From positions 10,292,001-10,356,000 of the forward strand of contig OX327702.1 in assembly GCA_946807835.1 (NCBI GenBank): a stretch of DNA of 64,000 nucleotides, given 5' to 3'. This DNA is from Ailanthus altissimus. Its lineage: Eukaryota; Streptophyta; Magnoliopsida; Sapindales; Simaroubaceae. How positions within the stretch are numbered: the first letter of the stretch is position 1; every line of letters begins with the position of its first letter. Positions 1 to 11,780 of the stretch are shown here, one piece after another. Under the pieces are notes generated by a model. That model did not search any database. It was given only the letters and a program-made list of their open reading frames with translations, and was not told the DNA's origin. The translations under genes were made by a program, and so were the position numbers.

Positions 1-899
1 AATTCAACGTATTATTATAGTTATTTAAAATTTGAATTTCTAACTTTTGATGTAGAATTATGATGTTCAATATTATTGTTGGGTTCTTGTAAACTTTGAA
101 TTTTTAGGTCGTTATAAAAATTCTGCGATTCAATTGTAAGATTGTAGGGAACAATTAGTTTGCGTGATTTGTTCTGGGTACTTATTATGTTAAACTTTTC
201 CAATAGCCCTTCACTTGAATTATCGATTCAGGCTATGAAGGACCGATTTTCATACATGGTATTTTTTTTATCTTCTTAGGTTTTTGGAAGATGCTTGTAC
301 GGTGAACTAGGAATTTATGTTGAAAATGCATGTCTATTTGAAGGTAATATCTATTGTATGAAACCTGAAAAATAGGTGGGAATAATTATCAAAATTGCTT
401 TAGTTATTCATTGCACGGATTTGGTTAATCACGAAACCAGCAACTTAATCTTTATAGCTTTGTTTAAAATCCCATCAGCTCAATTTTCATTTTTGGAGAT
501 GCTTTAGTTAATAAATGAAGGATTTTCTGGGATCATAATCATTTGATTTATGGTAAATTGATAACATGGATGGTATTGATTATAAGGAATATTTGGAGTC
601 ATAGCTTGCTGTCAACTCTGTGTTATGTTTATTGTTTAGTACTGATGTAGTTTGAGCCATTAAATTGTTAATATCTTGGTCAACATATATTTTGCATCCG
701 CTGTTGCATGAACTTATTGTGGAATCTTGGTCTTGCATAGGTAACAAGTTGATGGTTATGAGTTTTAGATTTATGAGAGCTGGGCAATTTGGAACCTTGA
801 AATGATTTTTTTTCTTTTTTATTCTGCTTTTTGCTCTCTTGGGTTTCAGAAACTTTGTCAAGGGTCTTTAACATTATTTAAATGCAACATGGTTTTCAG
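1..899 (+). other. Presumed intron upstream of the eEF1B exon
   Basis: No convincing coding exon is seen here. The sequence is AT-rich and ends in a splice acceptor (TTTTCAG, ending at 899) directly in front of an eEF1B exon, so most of it is probably the intron before that exon. The expected upstream exons encoding the GST-C-like N-terminal part of eEF1B were looked for and not found; they would lie left of the window. Confidence 0.4.
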
Positions 900-1155
900 G
901 CTGCAGCTACTAAAGATGATGATAATGATGTTGATCTCTTTGGGCAAGAGATAGAAGAGGAAAAGAAGGCTGCTGAAAAACGTGCAACTGGTGTTAAGGC
1001 AGCTGGAAAGAAGAAAGAATGTAAGCAACTTTTCTTCTCATTGATCTGTCATTAATTCTTATTAACAAAAGACTTACTATTTGAGGCATACTTGTTATTT
1101 GTGAGCTAAATGTTGTTGTATTTCTTTCTCAGCCGGCAAGTCTTTAGTTCTGTTG
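900..1155 (+). pseudogene. Elongation factor eEF1B beta/delta gene fragment, truncated
   Basis: eEF1B beta/delta is the guanine-nucleotide exchange subunit that recharges eEF1A with GTP in the cytosol. The exon at 900-1020 encodes the acidic linker typical of the plant family (TKDDDNDVDLFGQEIEEE, then a Lys/Ala-rich stretch ending GKKKE). It ends in a phase-1 donor (GTAAGC). The next exon starts at 1133 after a TTTCTTTCTCAG acceptor, and the spliced frame reads SGKSLVLL, the start of the catalytic C-terminal domain. Similarity stops at about 1155: the expected VKPWDDETDM block is absent and the frame runs into AT-rich sequence and a stop. The catalytic domain is not found within the next 1.3 kb. 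I infer a truncated gene or fragment, perhaps broken by the CACTA-type sequence that ends at 1824. The family call is firm; the 3' break could also be a very long intron. Confidence 0.75.
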
Positions 1156-1669
1156 AATTTTTTTCATAAATTTTTTATATGGTGATTTTTTTTTTCTCTT
1201 TTTATTCCATGCTGATCCTAGATGAATTGGCTGTCTTTTACAATCTAAATATTGTTAAAAAGCATGAAGTTTTAATTGTTGTATTAGAAATTGTGTGGAA
1301 TCTAGATGATGCTTCACTGATTAAGGCATGACAGCAAAACGGATTGGATTTTCAAACTTATAGAGGAATGTCCAATTATTTTTTAGGTTGTTACTAATTT
1401 GATATTTTAAGTTTAATCATGTGATTTGAGTTTTGGATTAGTAATTTGATCATGTGATTTGAGTTTTGTGATTTGAGGTTGTTACTAATTTGATCTATGC
1501 CCAAAATCTTGTAATTTTATAATTATTAATAACATTATTTTTGCATATTTTTTATGTTTCCTTATTTTTAGAGTTTTGTATGATAATTTTTATAATATAA
1601 ATAATTTTGTGTAATTTATATTTGGAAAAAATAAAATAAAAATTATAGTTGTATGTAGCTATATTTTTT
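1156..1669. other. AT-rich sequence, no gene seen
   Basis: This stretch lies between the broken eEF1B exon and a CACTA-type terminus. It has a short local repeat (TTGTTACTAATTTGAT-like words around 1385-1500) and no exon. It may be interior of the CACTA-type element whose right end is at 1824; no left CACTA end was found. Confidence 0.3.
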
Positions 1670-1824
1670 TTCTTTGCATAGACCCTTTTACGACGGTTAT
1701 GTAGCTGTTGCAAAAGGGTCTTTTACAATGGCTAAATAGCTGTCGCAAAATTTATGACGCTCGCATTTGCAATGGCTATTTAGCTATCGCAAAGCCGTCG
1801 CAAAAGACACTATTTTTTGTAGTG
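1670..1824. mobile_element. CACTA-type transposon terminus (right end)
   Basis: The block ends in TTTTTTGTAGTG, the complement of a CACTACAAAAAA terminus. Just inside it are alternating words of the type TTTGCGACGGC and GCTGTCGCAAAA in both orientations, the sub-terminal repeats typical of plant CACTA (En/Spm) elements. The same words occur at both ends of the 2.8-kb element at 55699-58500, so the two belong to one family. No matching left terminus was found, so this copy is probably truncated. Confidence 0.6.
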
Positions 1825-1945
1825 TGTGCTGGTTGTTTACTACCCTTGTGAACTAGGCTCAAAAGAAAATGCAGGCCCAACTTAACTCCTAAAGTAAGCG
1901 TCCTCGGTCCTTATCTTCTTCTTTGTTGGCTTGTTGGCTTTGCAG

Positions 1946-2152
1946 TTTCTCTTGAATAAATGGCTTGGGATGTCTCTTAGAAGTTGTTACACTGATTTGG
2001 GTTCCATTTTTGGTGCATTATCATTCTTCTTGGGCTTGCATGTCTCTTCTCAGTATACATATGGGCTAAAAGACTACGTACTGGTGCGCGTTACCCAAGA
2101 AGCCGCTGATGCTATTGTTAAGTATGATGCCATTCACATGAATGATGGATAA
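1946..2152 (+). CDS. Unidentified exon-like ORF, partial
   Basis: A pyrimidine-rich tract ending in TTTGCAG at 1945 looks like a splice acceptor. The open frame that follows runs 68 codons to a TAA-type stop at about 2152. Its second half (LKDYVLVRVTQEAADAIVKY) has an amphipathic, protein-like composition and less biased codons than the surrounding DNA; the first half is hydrophobic. An AATAAA about 60 bases past the stop could be a poly(A) signal. I do not recognise the family and see no intact upstream exon. It may be the last exon of a gene fragment left beside the CACTA terminus, or a chance ORF. Confidence 0.3.
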   Translation, partial: FLLNKWLGMSLRSCYTDLGSIFGALSFFLGLHVSSQYTYGLKDYVLVRVTQEAADAIVKYDAIHMNDG

Positions 2153-4079
2153 GTGTCACTTGTTAAAAGTAGGAATTGCTAGTTCATTGCCTTCTGAGGC
2201 CCAAATTCCCAATAAACTTGCTTCATTTTCGCTTTACACTTTTGCTTGATTGAGTGCCTTTAGCTTTTTGATTTTAATCCTCAGGTATACAGTTCTAACA
2301 CTGTGCTTATTATTTATTGGCAGGAATGAGGTCTTTGCTATTCCATGGTTCATGCATGTGCTATATATTCATCACAATATAATTTATGCATATCATATAT
2401 ATATATATATATATTGCGTATCAGAATCAAAAATCTAATTTCATAATGCAACAAATACATACTGAAATTTAAGTTTTCGTTATACTACTAGGATTGAGAA
2501 TTACCTTTGAAGTTTTTAAATTTTTTTTCAAATTTGAGTTCACCTTGAAGTGCTCTCCTTGGTAATTTTAGATTCTAACTTAACGGACTTAAAATACTAG
2601 AATGATAGATTTATTTTGCTCTGCAGGATTTTGCGAAATAACTCTTACTTTGACTTTTATAATTTGGGTAAGAAAGTGGGACTTGGAAGAAAAAAAGTAA
2701 CACTTGCTTTTTCTCCTCTTCACCAAAAGTGATAGTTCCTCTCTTTTGCAAAAGATGATTAAAAACAAAACTATTTTGTCCACCTTTTTCTTATATTGAT
2801 CCAACCTTTTACATAAAGGATAAAAGTCAAAAATCATTTTTGTTTTATTTTCCTCCAATGTGGACGAAAATTTTCGTAAGCCTTTAATAAAATATCTATT
2901 AAGCCTTTTATTATTTTAAGTCATCAAAAATACACTTATTATAATTTTAAACAATATGTCATTTTTCATAAATAAAACTTATTTAATAAGTTTTATTAGA
3001 ATAATAAGACCATTGCAAAAGAGATAAGTGTCCAAGAATTTAGTCAAAGTTTATTTAATAAGCTTTAATAAAATAATTAAGTTTATAAATAGTATCTAAT
3101 ACTTGTCACCACCATACATTAATGCTTAACCATTAATAAGCATTCTTAAAATAATCAAGTACTCTACTTCGTAATACCTATAATGTGTGTGTGAGGTATC
3201 AGACACGGACGTATGGACAATGGCTATTAAATTAAATAAATTGCTAATTAATTGAAAGGAGGACCAACCATTAATTGTAATAGATCACTTTTTTAATGGC
3301 CATTAATTGATTCCATTATGGAAAGACAATGTTAGGGCATTGAGATGATGATGTTGGAAAAGAAAAATGAATGAATGAATTTATTTATTTTTGCAATGTG
3401 ACATTCGGCCAAGTGAAAGGGAATATTGAGAGAGTTTTGGTTTTTGGTTCTTTCAAGTGTTGAAACATAATAGAAATGTCTCTTCTTCTTCTCCCATGGG
3501 TTGCCTAATTTGTATTAAAGAAAATGGAAAAGAAAAATTGATTTTAGACAAGTGTTGTTCAAAATAATTTTTCTATAAAAATTGTTTTCAAGAATTATAT
3601 AAGAGTTGTATGCATATATTCACCATCTCCATTTTTAGAAACAAATATTTGTATTCAAAGAGTTTGAATATATGTTGTTGAAAATTCTAAAACAAAGTTA
3701 CTATTCTAGCTTTATAATTACACCAAACTGTTATGAACTAAAATTGTTCAAGAATGCACTTTAAGGTGAGCTTTACATTTGGAGATTGGAAGACTTAAAG
3801 TTTTGTAAAACTACTTTCATTAGGTAAGTGTTCTTTATATATTATTTTAGAACAATTGTTCATCATATATAAATTTTGTATAATAGTTATACATATACAT
3901 ATATGTATATATGTGTTTAATTTATTTAATTGAGTATATTTTATTAACATGCTTTCGCTGCATGTTGTAATTTTTGAAATTATATATATATTCATATCAT
4001 CACACACTCACTTAATAGGTGAAGTGTTCCAACTCCCATAAAAATTTAAAAGAGTTGCTTTATAAGGTGCCGAAAATAA
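2153..4079. other. AT-rich intergenic sequence with an AT microsatellite
   Basis: No gene is supported. An (AT)n run of about 24 bases lies near 2391-2415 and smaller TA runs near 3840-3990. Open frames here have low-complexity translations. Confidence 0.5.
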
Positions 4080-4611
4080 TAGTAACGCTTCAACGTTTCT
4101 CCTTAGAACGCAGAGGCATTACCAGCTATCATGTACAAATGCTACAACGTTATTATTCTTGCAACGCTGGGGTGTTCTAAAGCTCCAACATTGCCTTTCA
4201 ACGCTAAGACATTGAAAAAGCGGCGCGGCTGCATTGCCTTTCAACGTTAGCGCTTTGGAGATCTTGAAAACCTTTTGGATTCCACGCTACTCATCCTCCA
4301 CCTCAACGGTGTCACGTCATAATTCCCAAAAACATTAGGCGTTCTGTGCCTTAACGCTAAAGCATTCATCCTGTTGGATGAATGTTGGCACATTGTCTTC
4401 TAAAATGCAACTGCGTCCAGTCCTTTTATACACTTTTATCTTTGAAATTTCACTCTTTTACCTCTTTTTTGCTGCTTTTCTTTCTTCTTAGTCTATTCAA
4501 GTGCTGTCCTACAATTTCAACACAAGTATGCATAAATAGATTGTAGTTATTCAAAAATAATAATAATCAAAGTTAAAATAGAGAAAAATATATCTATTTT
4601 ATGCTTATCCA
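4080..4611 (-). repeat. 3' LTR region of Ty3/gypsy element Ty3-1
   Basis: Read on the minus strand, a purine-rich tract (GTTTGGGGGAG, complement of 4612-4622) directly precedes TGGATAAGCATAAAATAG starting at 4611. This is the polypurine-tract/LTR junction common in plant Ty3 elements. Further in is a TATA box (TATAAAAGGA on the minus strand, near 4430), as expected of an LTR promoter. The rest is a set of short GC-rich words (AACGCTGGGGTGTT and similar). The outer (left) LTR border was not found, so the start is approximate. No matching 5' LTR is visible right of 22965. Confidence 0.5.
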
Positions 4612-6998
4612 ACTCCCCCAAACATAGACTATTACTCATCCTCGAGCAATGAGAAGGAAAAACACACTTAAAGAGCTAACTGACTCGACACAAAACTAAA
4701 ACATATTTAGAGAAGTTAAATACAAAATAACTAAAATATGGTCAAGTTATCACAATGATTACTTAATTGCCTCAAGGATTGTCCCACTCAATATTTACTC
4801 ATTCGAAAACAATGAAACTATTCAATAATCCACAAACACCATAATTATGTACTTTCTTTCTTCCATACAAGTGATCAATCGTGGGTGTGTTTTAGGCGAG
4901 AATTACATAAGTCTAACCTAAATTGGCTCAATAACTTAGAGTTGTATAGTAAAATATTATTTTGGCACATTTTGAGTCTAAGACACTACTATAGGCTAGT
5001 CTTTCATACAACTATCCACTGATGTAGGATTGTGCATAAATACGGATCAATTAGGACTTTTATTGGCTTGTAATACAAGGCTAAGATCAAGGTGGGATAT
5101 TTAGATAAATATTTTGGCTCATTACATACCGTAAATACAAAACTCAATTGGCTTCCTATTGAGAACTTTCTAACCCCACCACTACAATTCTCCCAAACTT
5201 AGGCCTTTTTGCCCAAAATTGATCTTATTTACTATTTCAAGATATATATACATTATTTATTATCTTTTTAGTTATTATTTTTTTTAATTAACCATAAACC
5301 ATATTACTCCCTCAAACTTAGAGCAGTACTCACTCAATATAGCTTGTGATTGCCATTCTTTCATCTTTACACCACTTAACTGCACACAAATTCTATATTT
5401 TTCAATAAGCTCCATGTTTATGGTGTTAAGGGTGTTTAGGGTAATTAACTCATGACTTAGGCTTCTAATATAGTTATTCAACAAAAATGGTATTTTTGTC
5501 TCAAATAAGGTAACTAGGGTTCAATGTAATTAGGGTAGGTTAGAAAGGTTCAAATAGTCTAAACATGGTCTAATTTCTTTTTCTTTTTCATACACTTCCT
5601 AAGATTTCACCTCAAATTGTAATCAAATTAGTTCTAGTGTGTCTCATCATCGAGACTGGGGTGTACTACTTAAGTATGAACTTTTCTAAGCACACTCAAT
5701 TAATCCAAGCCTAATAAGTGCTCAAAATTTGGTGATCACTAAGTGAGTGTTTGAGGTAGGATGGTTCCATTTGATCCCCAATTTCGGTGTCTCACAGAAG
5801 GTCTCCTAATGGCAGTCTGCGATCATCTGGTGAATGCTAGCGAAATTATCTACCTCTAGGTTGAACCGCCGCTCTTGATGATGGATTTGTGGATGATTAT
5901 GTTGTAAAAATAATATGTCGCATTCTGTGATACAAAGCATGTGGCATCAAATGACAGGGTCCTCAAGGTGCTAGCTCTGCTTCTCTTTATTAGTGCCATG
6001 GCTAAAAATCATATGAAATGTGATGAAATGGGTTTAAGGTTAGATTTGGTATGGTTTTTTTTTAATGTTTGGTGGATGATTTGTAGTTTTGATCTGGTGA
6101 AAGTGATTTGTAAGTGATAAGTAAAGTGTTTCTAGGCTTGATTTGGGCGAGCCTGGGCGTTGGATGATTTGCAATTGAGAGAGAATGGAAGTGTTTGAAG
6201 TTATGTGGATAGGAAATGGCAAAATGACGGTTTTAAAACTGATTTTAAAGGAACATTGCTGCGTAAATATGCAGAATGCTGGAGTGTTCATCATTGATTA
6301 GAAAACGTAAATGTATAGTAGGTGAAGAACGTTGGGGTGTCTTCAGTTTATCTCTTTAACTTCTAAAACTCCCAAAATACTACTACGTTGCAAGTGGAGA
6401 ACATTATGGCATTTTTAAATAGGCGATTAACCACTTTTTGAATTTTTTGAACATTAAGGCATTGAGGTTCAACAATGCAGTTGCATTGGAGTAATAACAG
6501 TTAGCCTTCAATGATGATTAGATGTTGGGGAATTTTCTCTTAATGTGAGGGCGTTACAAAATTGGCACCTCAACGTTGAGCCGGGATGCAGGGGCATTGA
6601 GATTCAGCAATGCAATTGCATTGAAGTAGAGATTATTAACCTTTAACTGTAAATTGGATGCTTGGGCTTTCTGTCTTGACACAGGGGCGTTGGTGGCCCT
6701 TGGGTTCCCCTAGAACATACTGGAAATCACATTGGGACATTATAAAATTGGCGCCTAGGATTGAGCTGGGATGCAAGGACGCTGAAGAATGGAAACGTGA
6801 CAGTGCTAGACATCTTGTATGAATGCAAGGGCAATGAAAATCAAACTCTCCAGAATTCATCATTTTTGCATGAACGCGATAGCGTTTTATGTGTTAACAT
6901 TAGGGCGTTTCAGAAAATTTTACCCTGTTTAAGTTTTAAATACTCTAGAAACAACACATACTTAACTAACACAAATTAAACTTACAAAACACAAATTA
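4612..6998 (-). other. Ty3-1 region between pol and the 3' LTR, no coding seen
   Basis: Athila-like elements often carry a third ORF or long non-coding DNA here. No frame in this copy encodes a recognisable domain. A second cluster of GC-rich semi-palindromic words (AACGTTGGGGTGTC, GCATTGGAGT, GACACAGGGGCGTT type) lies at 6330-6900, resembling those in the LTR at 4080-4400. Confidence 0.4.
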
Positions 6999-8464
6999 TA
7001 CTTTGGGTTGCCTCCCAAACAGCGCTTGATTTAATATCATCGGCTTGACGTCTTGTTTTACTTCCTAAGGCTCGATAAGTTCAAGATGACTTTTAGCGAA
7101 CAGTGATCCCTCCAATAATGCTTTAGCCTTTAGCCATTCACTTTGAAGAGTTTCTTGCTCTCTTCATCGGCAATCTCAATAACTCTATGAAGAAATACCT
7201 TGGTAACCCAAAATAGCCCGAACCACCTCGACTTAAGGTTTCTCAAAAATAATTTCAGCTGAGAGTTGAACAATAACACTCGCTATCTAGTATGAAATTC
7301 CCTCATTACTATTTGTTTGTCATGCCATTTCTTTGTCTTCTCCTTGTACAACTTAGTATTTTTATAAGCTTAGACCTAGAACTTATCTACTTCATGTAGC
7401 TACAACAAACACTTATCCCTAGTTGTTTGAACATCAAAATTCAAGGCCTTGATAGCTTAATATGTCTTGTGCTCTAACTTAACTGGAAGATGGCAAGCTT
7501 TCCTATAAATTAATTGGTAATGCGACATCCCAATATGTGTCTTATATGTAGTGCGGTGTTCTTAAGTGCATCATCAAGTCTATAGCCCAATCTTTTTGGT
7601 TAGGCTTTATAATTTTCCCTAAAATACGCTTGGTTTGCTAGTTTGAGATCTCTGTTTGGCTTGTTTAAGGATGATAAGTTGTTGCTACCTTGTGTCTTAC
7701 CTCATATTTTTTAAAAAAGGCTAAAAATGCTTATTGCAAAAGTGTGGCCCTTTATCACTTATGATTGCCCTTGGGGTGCCATACCATATTTTTTTTTTTT
7801 CAAAAACTTCAACACCACCTTAGCATCATTGGTAGAGAGCACAATTACTTCCACACACTTAGACATATAGTCTACAGCTACTAAGATGTATTTGTTCCCA
7901 ACGGATGAATGAAGGGACCCATAAAGTCAATACCTTATACATCAAATATTTTCACTTCTAAAATGCTTTGTAGGGGCATTTCATGCTTCCTTGCAATGTT
8001 TGTGGTCCTTTAGCACTTATCACACCTTAGGACATACATGTTAACATCCTTAAATAATGTTGGCTAACAGAACCCACATTATAACACTCTCACTAATGTC
8101 CTGTTACTACTAAAATGGCCTCCATAGTCTAAACCATTACAATGGTGTAAGATATTCTCTACTTCCTCCTAAAGCACACTTCTCATCAACAACTGATCTG
8201 CATATTACCTAAATAAAAATGGCTCATCCTAATAATATCTTTTCACATCATATAGAAACCTTTTTCTCTGTGAAAAGTTAAGCTCAACGGCACTATGCAA
8301 CTCATAAGGAAATTTACATAGTTTGCATATTATGGTAATTGAAGGTTTTGAACTGCCAAAAGTTGCTCTCAAGAGAAGGTTTTCTTAATCCAAGTTTCAT
8401 CTTTCTCTCCACCTTTTAACTTAGATAAGTGCTCAACTACTTGGTTTTCAGTCCCATTTTTATC
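6999..8464 (-). pseudogene. Ty3-1 integrase region, heavily decayed
   Basis: The position, between RNase H and the 3' end of pol, is that of integrase, which inserts the cDNA copy into the genome. The words are those of a widespread plant Ty3 family, including TTGCCTCCCAAACAGCGCTT at 7009-7028, usually found at the end of pol in this lineage. Reading frames are broken by many stops, so no domain can be assigned residue by residue. The call rests mainly on order within the element. Confidence 0.4.
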
Positions 8465-9760
8465 TCAGATTTCCAAATTAAACTCTTGTAAAAGTAACAC
8501 CCATCTAATTAAGTAGGGCTTCGCTTTCTTCTTAGTAATCAAATACTTAATGGTTACATAATCAATGTAAACCACCATTATGACTCTAATCAAATAAGAC
8601 CTAAATTTATCAAAGGAAAATACTACAGTTAAGAGCTTATTCTTTGTGGTAATGTAGTTCACTTGTGCTTCATTCAAAGTCTTGTTAGTGTAGTAAATAA
8701 TGTAGAATACTCTTCCTTTCTCTGACCAATCACTACACCTATAGCTGTATCACTAACATTACACATCAACTTAAATGGTAGATTCTAATCTAGTGTTATG
8801 ATGATAGGGACTGAAATGAGCTTTTTCTTTAATGCTTCAAATGCTTCCAAACAAGCATCATCAAAATTTAATTGTTCATCCTTCTCCAACAAGTTGTAAA
8901 GGGGTTTGAAGATTTTGGAAAACTCTTTAATGAACCTCTTGTAAAAACCTATATAACCAAGAAAAATTTGAACTCCTTTCACATTAATAAAGGGAGGCAA
9001 TTTCTCAATAGTCTTAATCTTTGCCCTATCAACCTCTATGCATCTAGATGAGATTTTATGGCCTAAAACAATGCCTTCTTTGGCTATAAAATAGCATTTT
9101 TTCCAATTAACTCCAGATTAGTGTCTTCACATCTTTTCAATATAAATGATAAATTATTTAAGTCTAAATCAAATAAATCACCAAAAAATAGAAAAAAAAC
9201 ATCTATAAATACCTCAAAGAAGTACTCTATAATGTTTGAAAATATCGCCATCATGTATCGTTGAAAGTTGGCTGGCGCATTGCACAAGCCAACTAGCATC
9301 CTCCTAAATGCAAAGGTACCATAAAGATATGTGAATGTGGTATTCTCTTGGTCTTCTAGAGCAACTACAATTTGATTATAGCTGGAGTACCCATTAAGAA
9401 AATACTAGTCCTCATATCCAATTAGTCTATCCAACATCTAATCAAGGAATAGAAGAGGGAAATGGTCCTTCCTAGTGGCCTTGATAAGTTTCTAGTAGTC
9501 TATACAAATTCTCCATTCAATGACTGTACATGTAGGGATCAACTCATTTTTCTCATTCTCTACCATAGTGACTCCTTATTTCTTTGGTACACAATATACT
9601 AAACTAACCTATAAACTATCTGGGACGGGGTAAATGATTCATGCATCTAACCACTTAATAATTTCTTTCTTAACCACATCTTTCATTACCAGATTTAACA
9701 TTCTTTGCTGCTTAATAGTGGGTTTATGGTTTTCTTTGAGCAAGATTTTGTGCATACAAA
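8465..9760 (-). pseudogene. Ty3-1 reverse transcriptase and RNase H, decayed
   Basis: Three open pieces on the minus strand, at 9084-9299, 8785-9000 and 8465-8677, read in order as RT fingers/palm, the RT-RNase H connection and RNase H of a Ty3/gypsy polymerase. The first contains the family block around GLCNAPANFQRYMMAIFS. The catalytic aspartate pair that should follow is changed (FIDVFF instead of an F-x-DD motif), so the enzyme is dead. The second has the LGYIGFYKRFIKEFSKI connection block. Stops and frameshifts separate the pieces. The lineage looks Athila-like from these blocks; a Tat-like origin is not excluded. Confidence 0.8.
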
Positions 9761-9909
9761 ATATCAGACTTATACCTCAAATGTCGGCTATGGTCCAACC
9801 CAATGCTCTCATGCTCAAGAAGTACTCTAAGCAATTTTTCTTCCTAAATCTCATCAAGATCAATTGAAATAATGTTAGGAAATGTAAAAGAGTCACTAAG
9901 ATAAGCTTA

Positions 9910-10263
9910 TCACAAATGACTCGGTAATGGTTTAAGCTCAAGAGTGGGTGGCTCCTCTATAGATGGCTTAAATTTTGACTCTTTCATCTTCAATTTGTCT
10001 AATAGTTCAATTTTAGGTCTCATTTGCTCAAGAGTGTGTGTAGTTCCCATTGCTTTCACATACTTCCTTATGTCAGTGGTCTCCATATCATCTCCATGAA
10101 CAATTGCAATTTTAAGAGGATCTTTAATAATATTTACTCTAAAAATCCTCTTTACCTTTTTCTTAATGTCATATACCTCAAAACAATCATCTGCCTCTTT
10201 TGAAAATTGCATAGCCTTAAACACATTAAAAGTCACCTCATCATTTTGGACCCTCATAGTCAA
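9910..10263 (-). pseudogene. Ty3-1 protease-RT linker
   Basis: This 117-codon open stretch on the minus strand begins with the MTMRVQNDEVTFNVFKAM block and ends with EPPTLELKPLPSHL, the segment that in Athila-like Ty3 polyproteins links the aspartic protease to RT. It is continuous with the RT remnants to the left and the protease/gag remnants to the right. No active-site residues lie in this piece. Confidence 0.75.
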
Positions 10264-11780
10264 CTCCCCCTCTTTTTTTTACATAAATCAATATTCTCCC
10301 TGTTGCTAAGAATGGTTATCCTAAGATGATAGGTATCTATCCATCCTCCTCCATGTCAAGAAGTATAAAATTCGTTGGGAATATGAACTTTACCTTGACT
10401 AGCACATCCTCAACCACTCACTTTAGAAAAGAAAGTGAGTGCTCTATAAGTTGAAGAGTAATCCTAGTAGGTTTGGCTATACATAATCCCAACTTGTTAT
10501 AGACTGACAAATGTATAAGATTGATGCTTGCGCCTAAATCACGCAAATCTTTTGCAAAATATTAATTTTCAATGATGCAAGGTATGGTAAAGCTCCGAGA
10601 GTCTTTCAATATTTGAGGTAGCTTCTTTTATAGGATGGTATTGCATTCTTTTGTCAAAACTATTATCTTATGATCATCTAGCTTCCTCTTCTTAGAAAGT
10701 ATATCATTCATAAACTTTACATAGCTTGACATCTACTCAAGTGCTTCAGCAAATGGAATATTAATGTACAACTTCTTCAATACATCAAGAAACTTAGAAA
10801 ACTGCTTGTCAAGCTTCTTCTTTTGCAATCTTTAAGAGAAGGGTGGTGGGATGTAAATCTACCCCTATAGTTGTACTAGTCTAACTTTATCTGCTTTCTT
10901 TTACTCATTGAAGTTGAGTTTCTGCTATTTCTTTCTCATATTTACCCATGTATGCTTGTTGTGTAGCTTGTAGTCTTTGAAGATGTACTACACTCGATTG
11001 CACCTCCTTGCCACTTCTTGAAGTGACTGCTTTATATTGCTCATTTTCACCTCTAAGGTTGGCCTTAGTGTTGCTTGGTAGAGCACTTTATGAACGGGTG
11101 TTGATTGATGAAGCTAATTGTCCCATATGTGTCTCTAAGATTCTAAGATGTTGAGAGGTGCTTTTGTCGTAGCTTTGTATACCTCGGGCTTATACTTTAA
11201 TTGATCAAACAAAGATTTGAATTTGGGATTCTGCTATAAGGATTTTATTATTGGGTATTATAATTTCACTTCTAGCTTCTTGGACTCTTCTTCTTAGATG
11301 ATTATGCCCACTTCTTCTGTGATCTCTCTTCTGCAGAGTTTATATCTTCAATGTATTCCAACATATTGACTACGGATGCCCTTTTCCATATATTAAGAGT
11401 GGGTCACAATCTTTGGCTTATGGGATAATTCTATAATTTCATCCTTGATTATTTATATTTAAAAACCTCTAAATTTGCCTACAATGCATTGTAGGATGGT
11501 TGAATGTTTAATGTAGGAGACAGATTATAAATCCTCATATTCTTTTTGGACAGGTTCTTTCTTAGAGGATAAAACTATATAAACTTATCCAATATCCACT
11601 AGTCTAAGAGGGCATTTAAATTTCTTTTATTGAATAGTATGGGTTGATTTTGAAAAGGTTCGTTTATGTAAAACCTAGCTCTATTATCCATGTATATGGA
11701 TTGTGAATATGCTATCCTCTTCTTATTAAGTCTTTATTGCTAACAAAGATTTTGACTAATAAGGCAATCTCCTTAGCTGT
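10264..11780 (-). pseudogene. Ty3-1 gag C-terminal and protease remnants (left of Copia-1)
   Basis: Broken minus-strand frames fill the space between the pol linker and the Copia-1 insertion. The first codons right of the insertion scar (minus strand, from 11780 leftward) continue the gag helix that stops at 22079 on the other side of Copia-1. No intact zinc knuckle or D-S/T-G protease site is readable because of stops. Confidence 0.5.
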
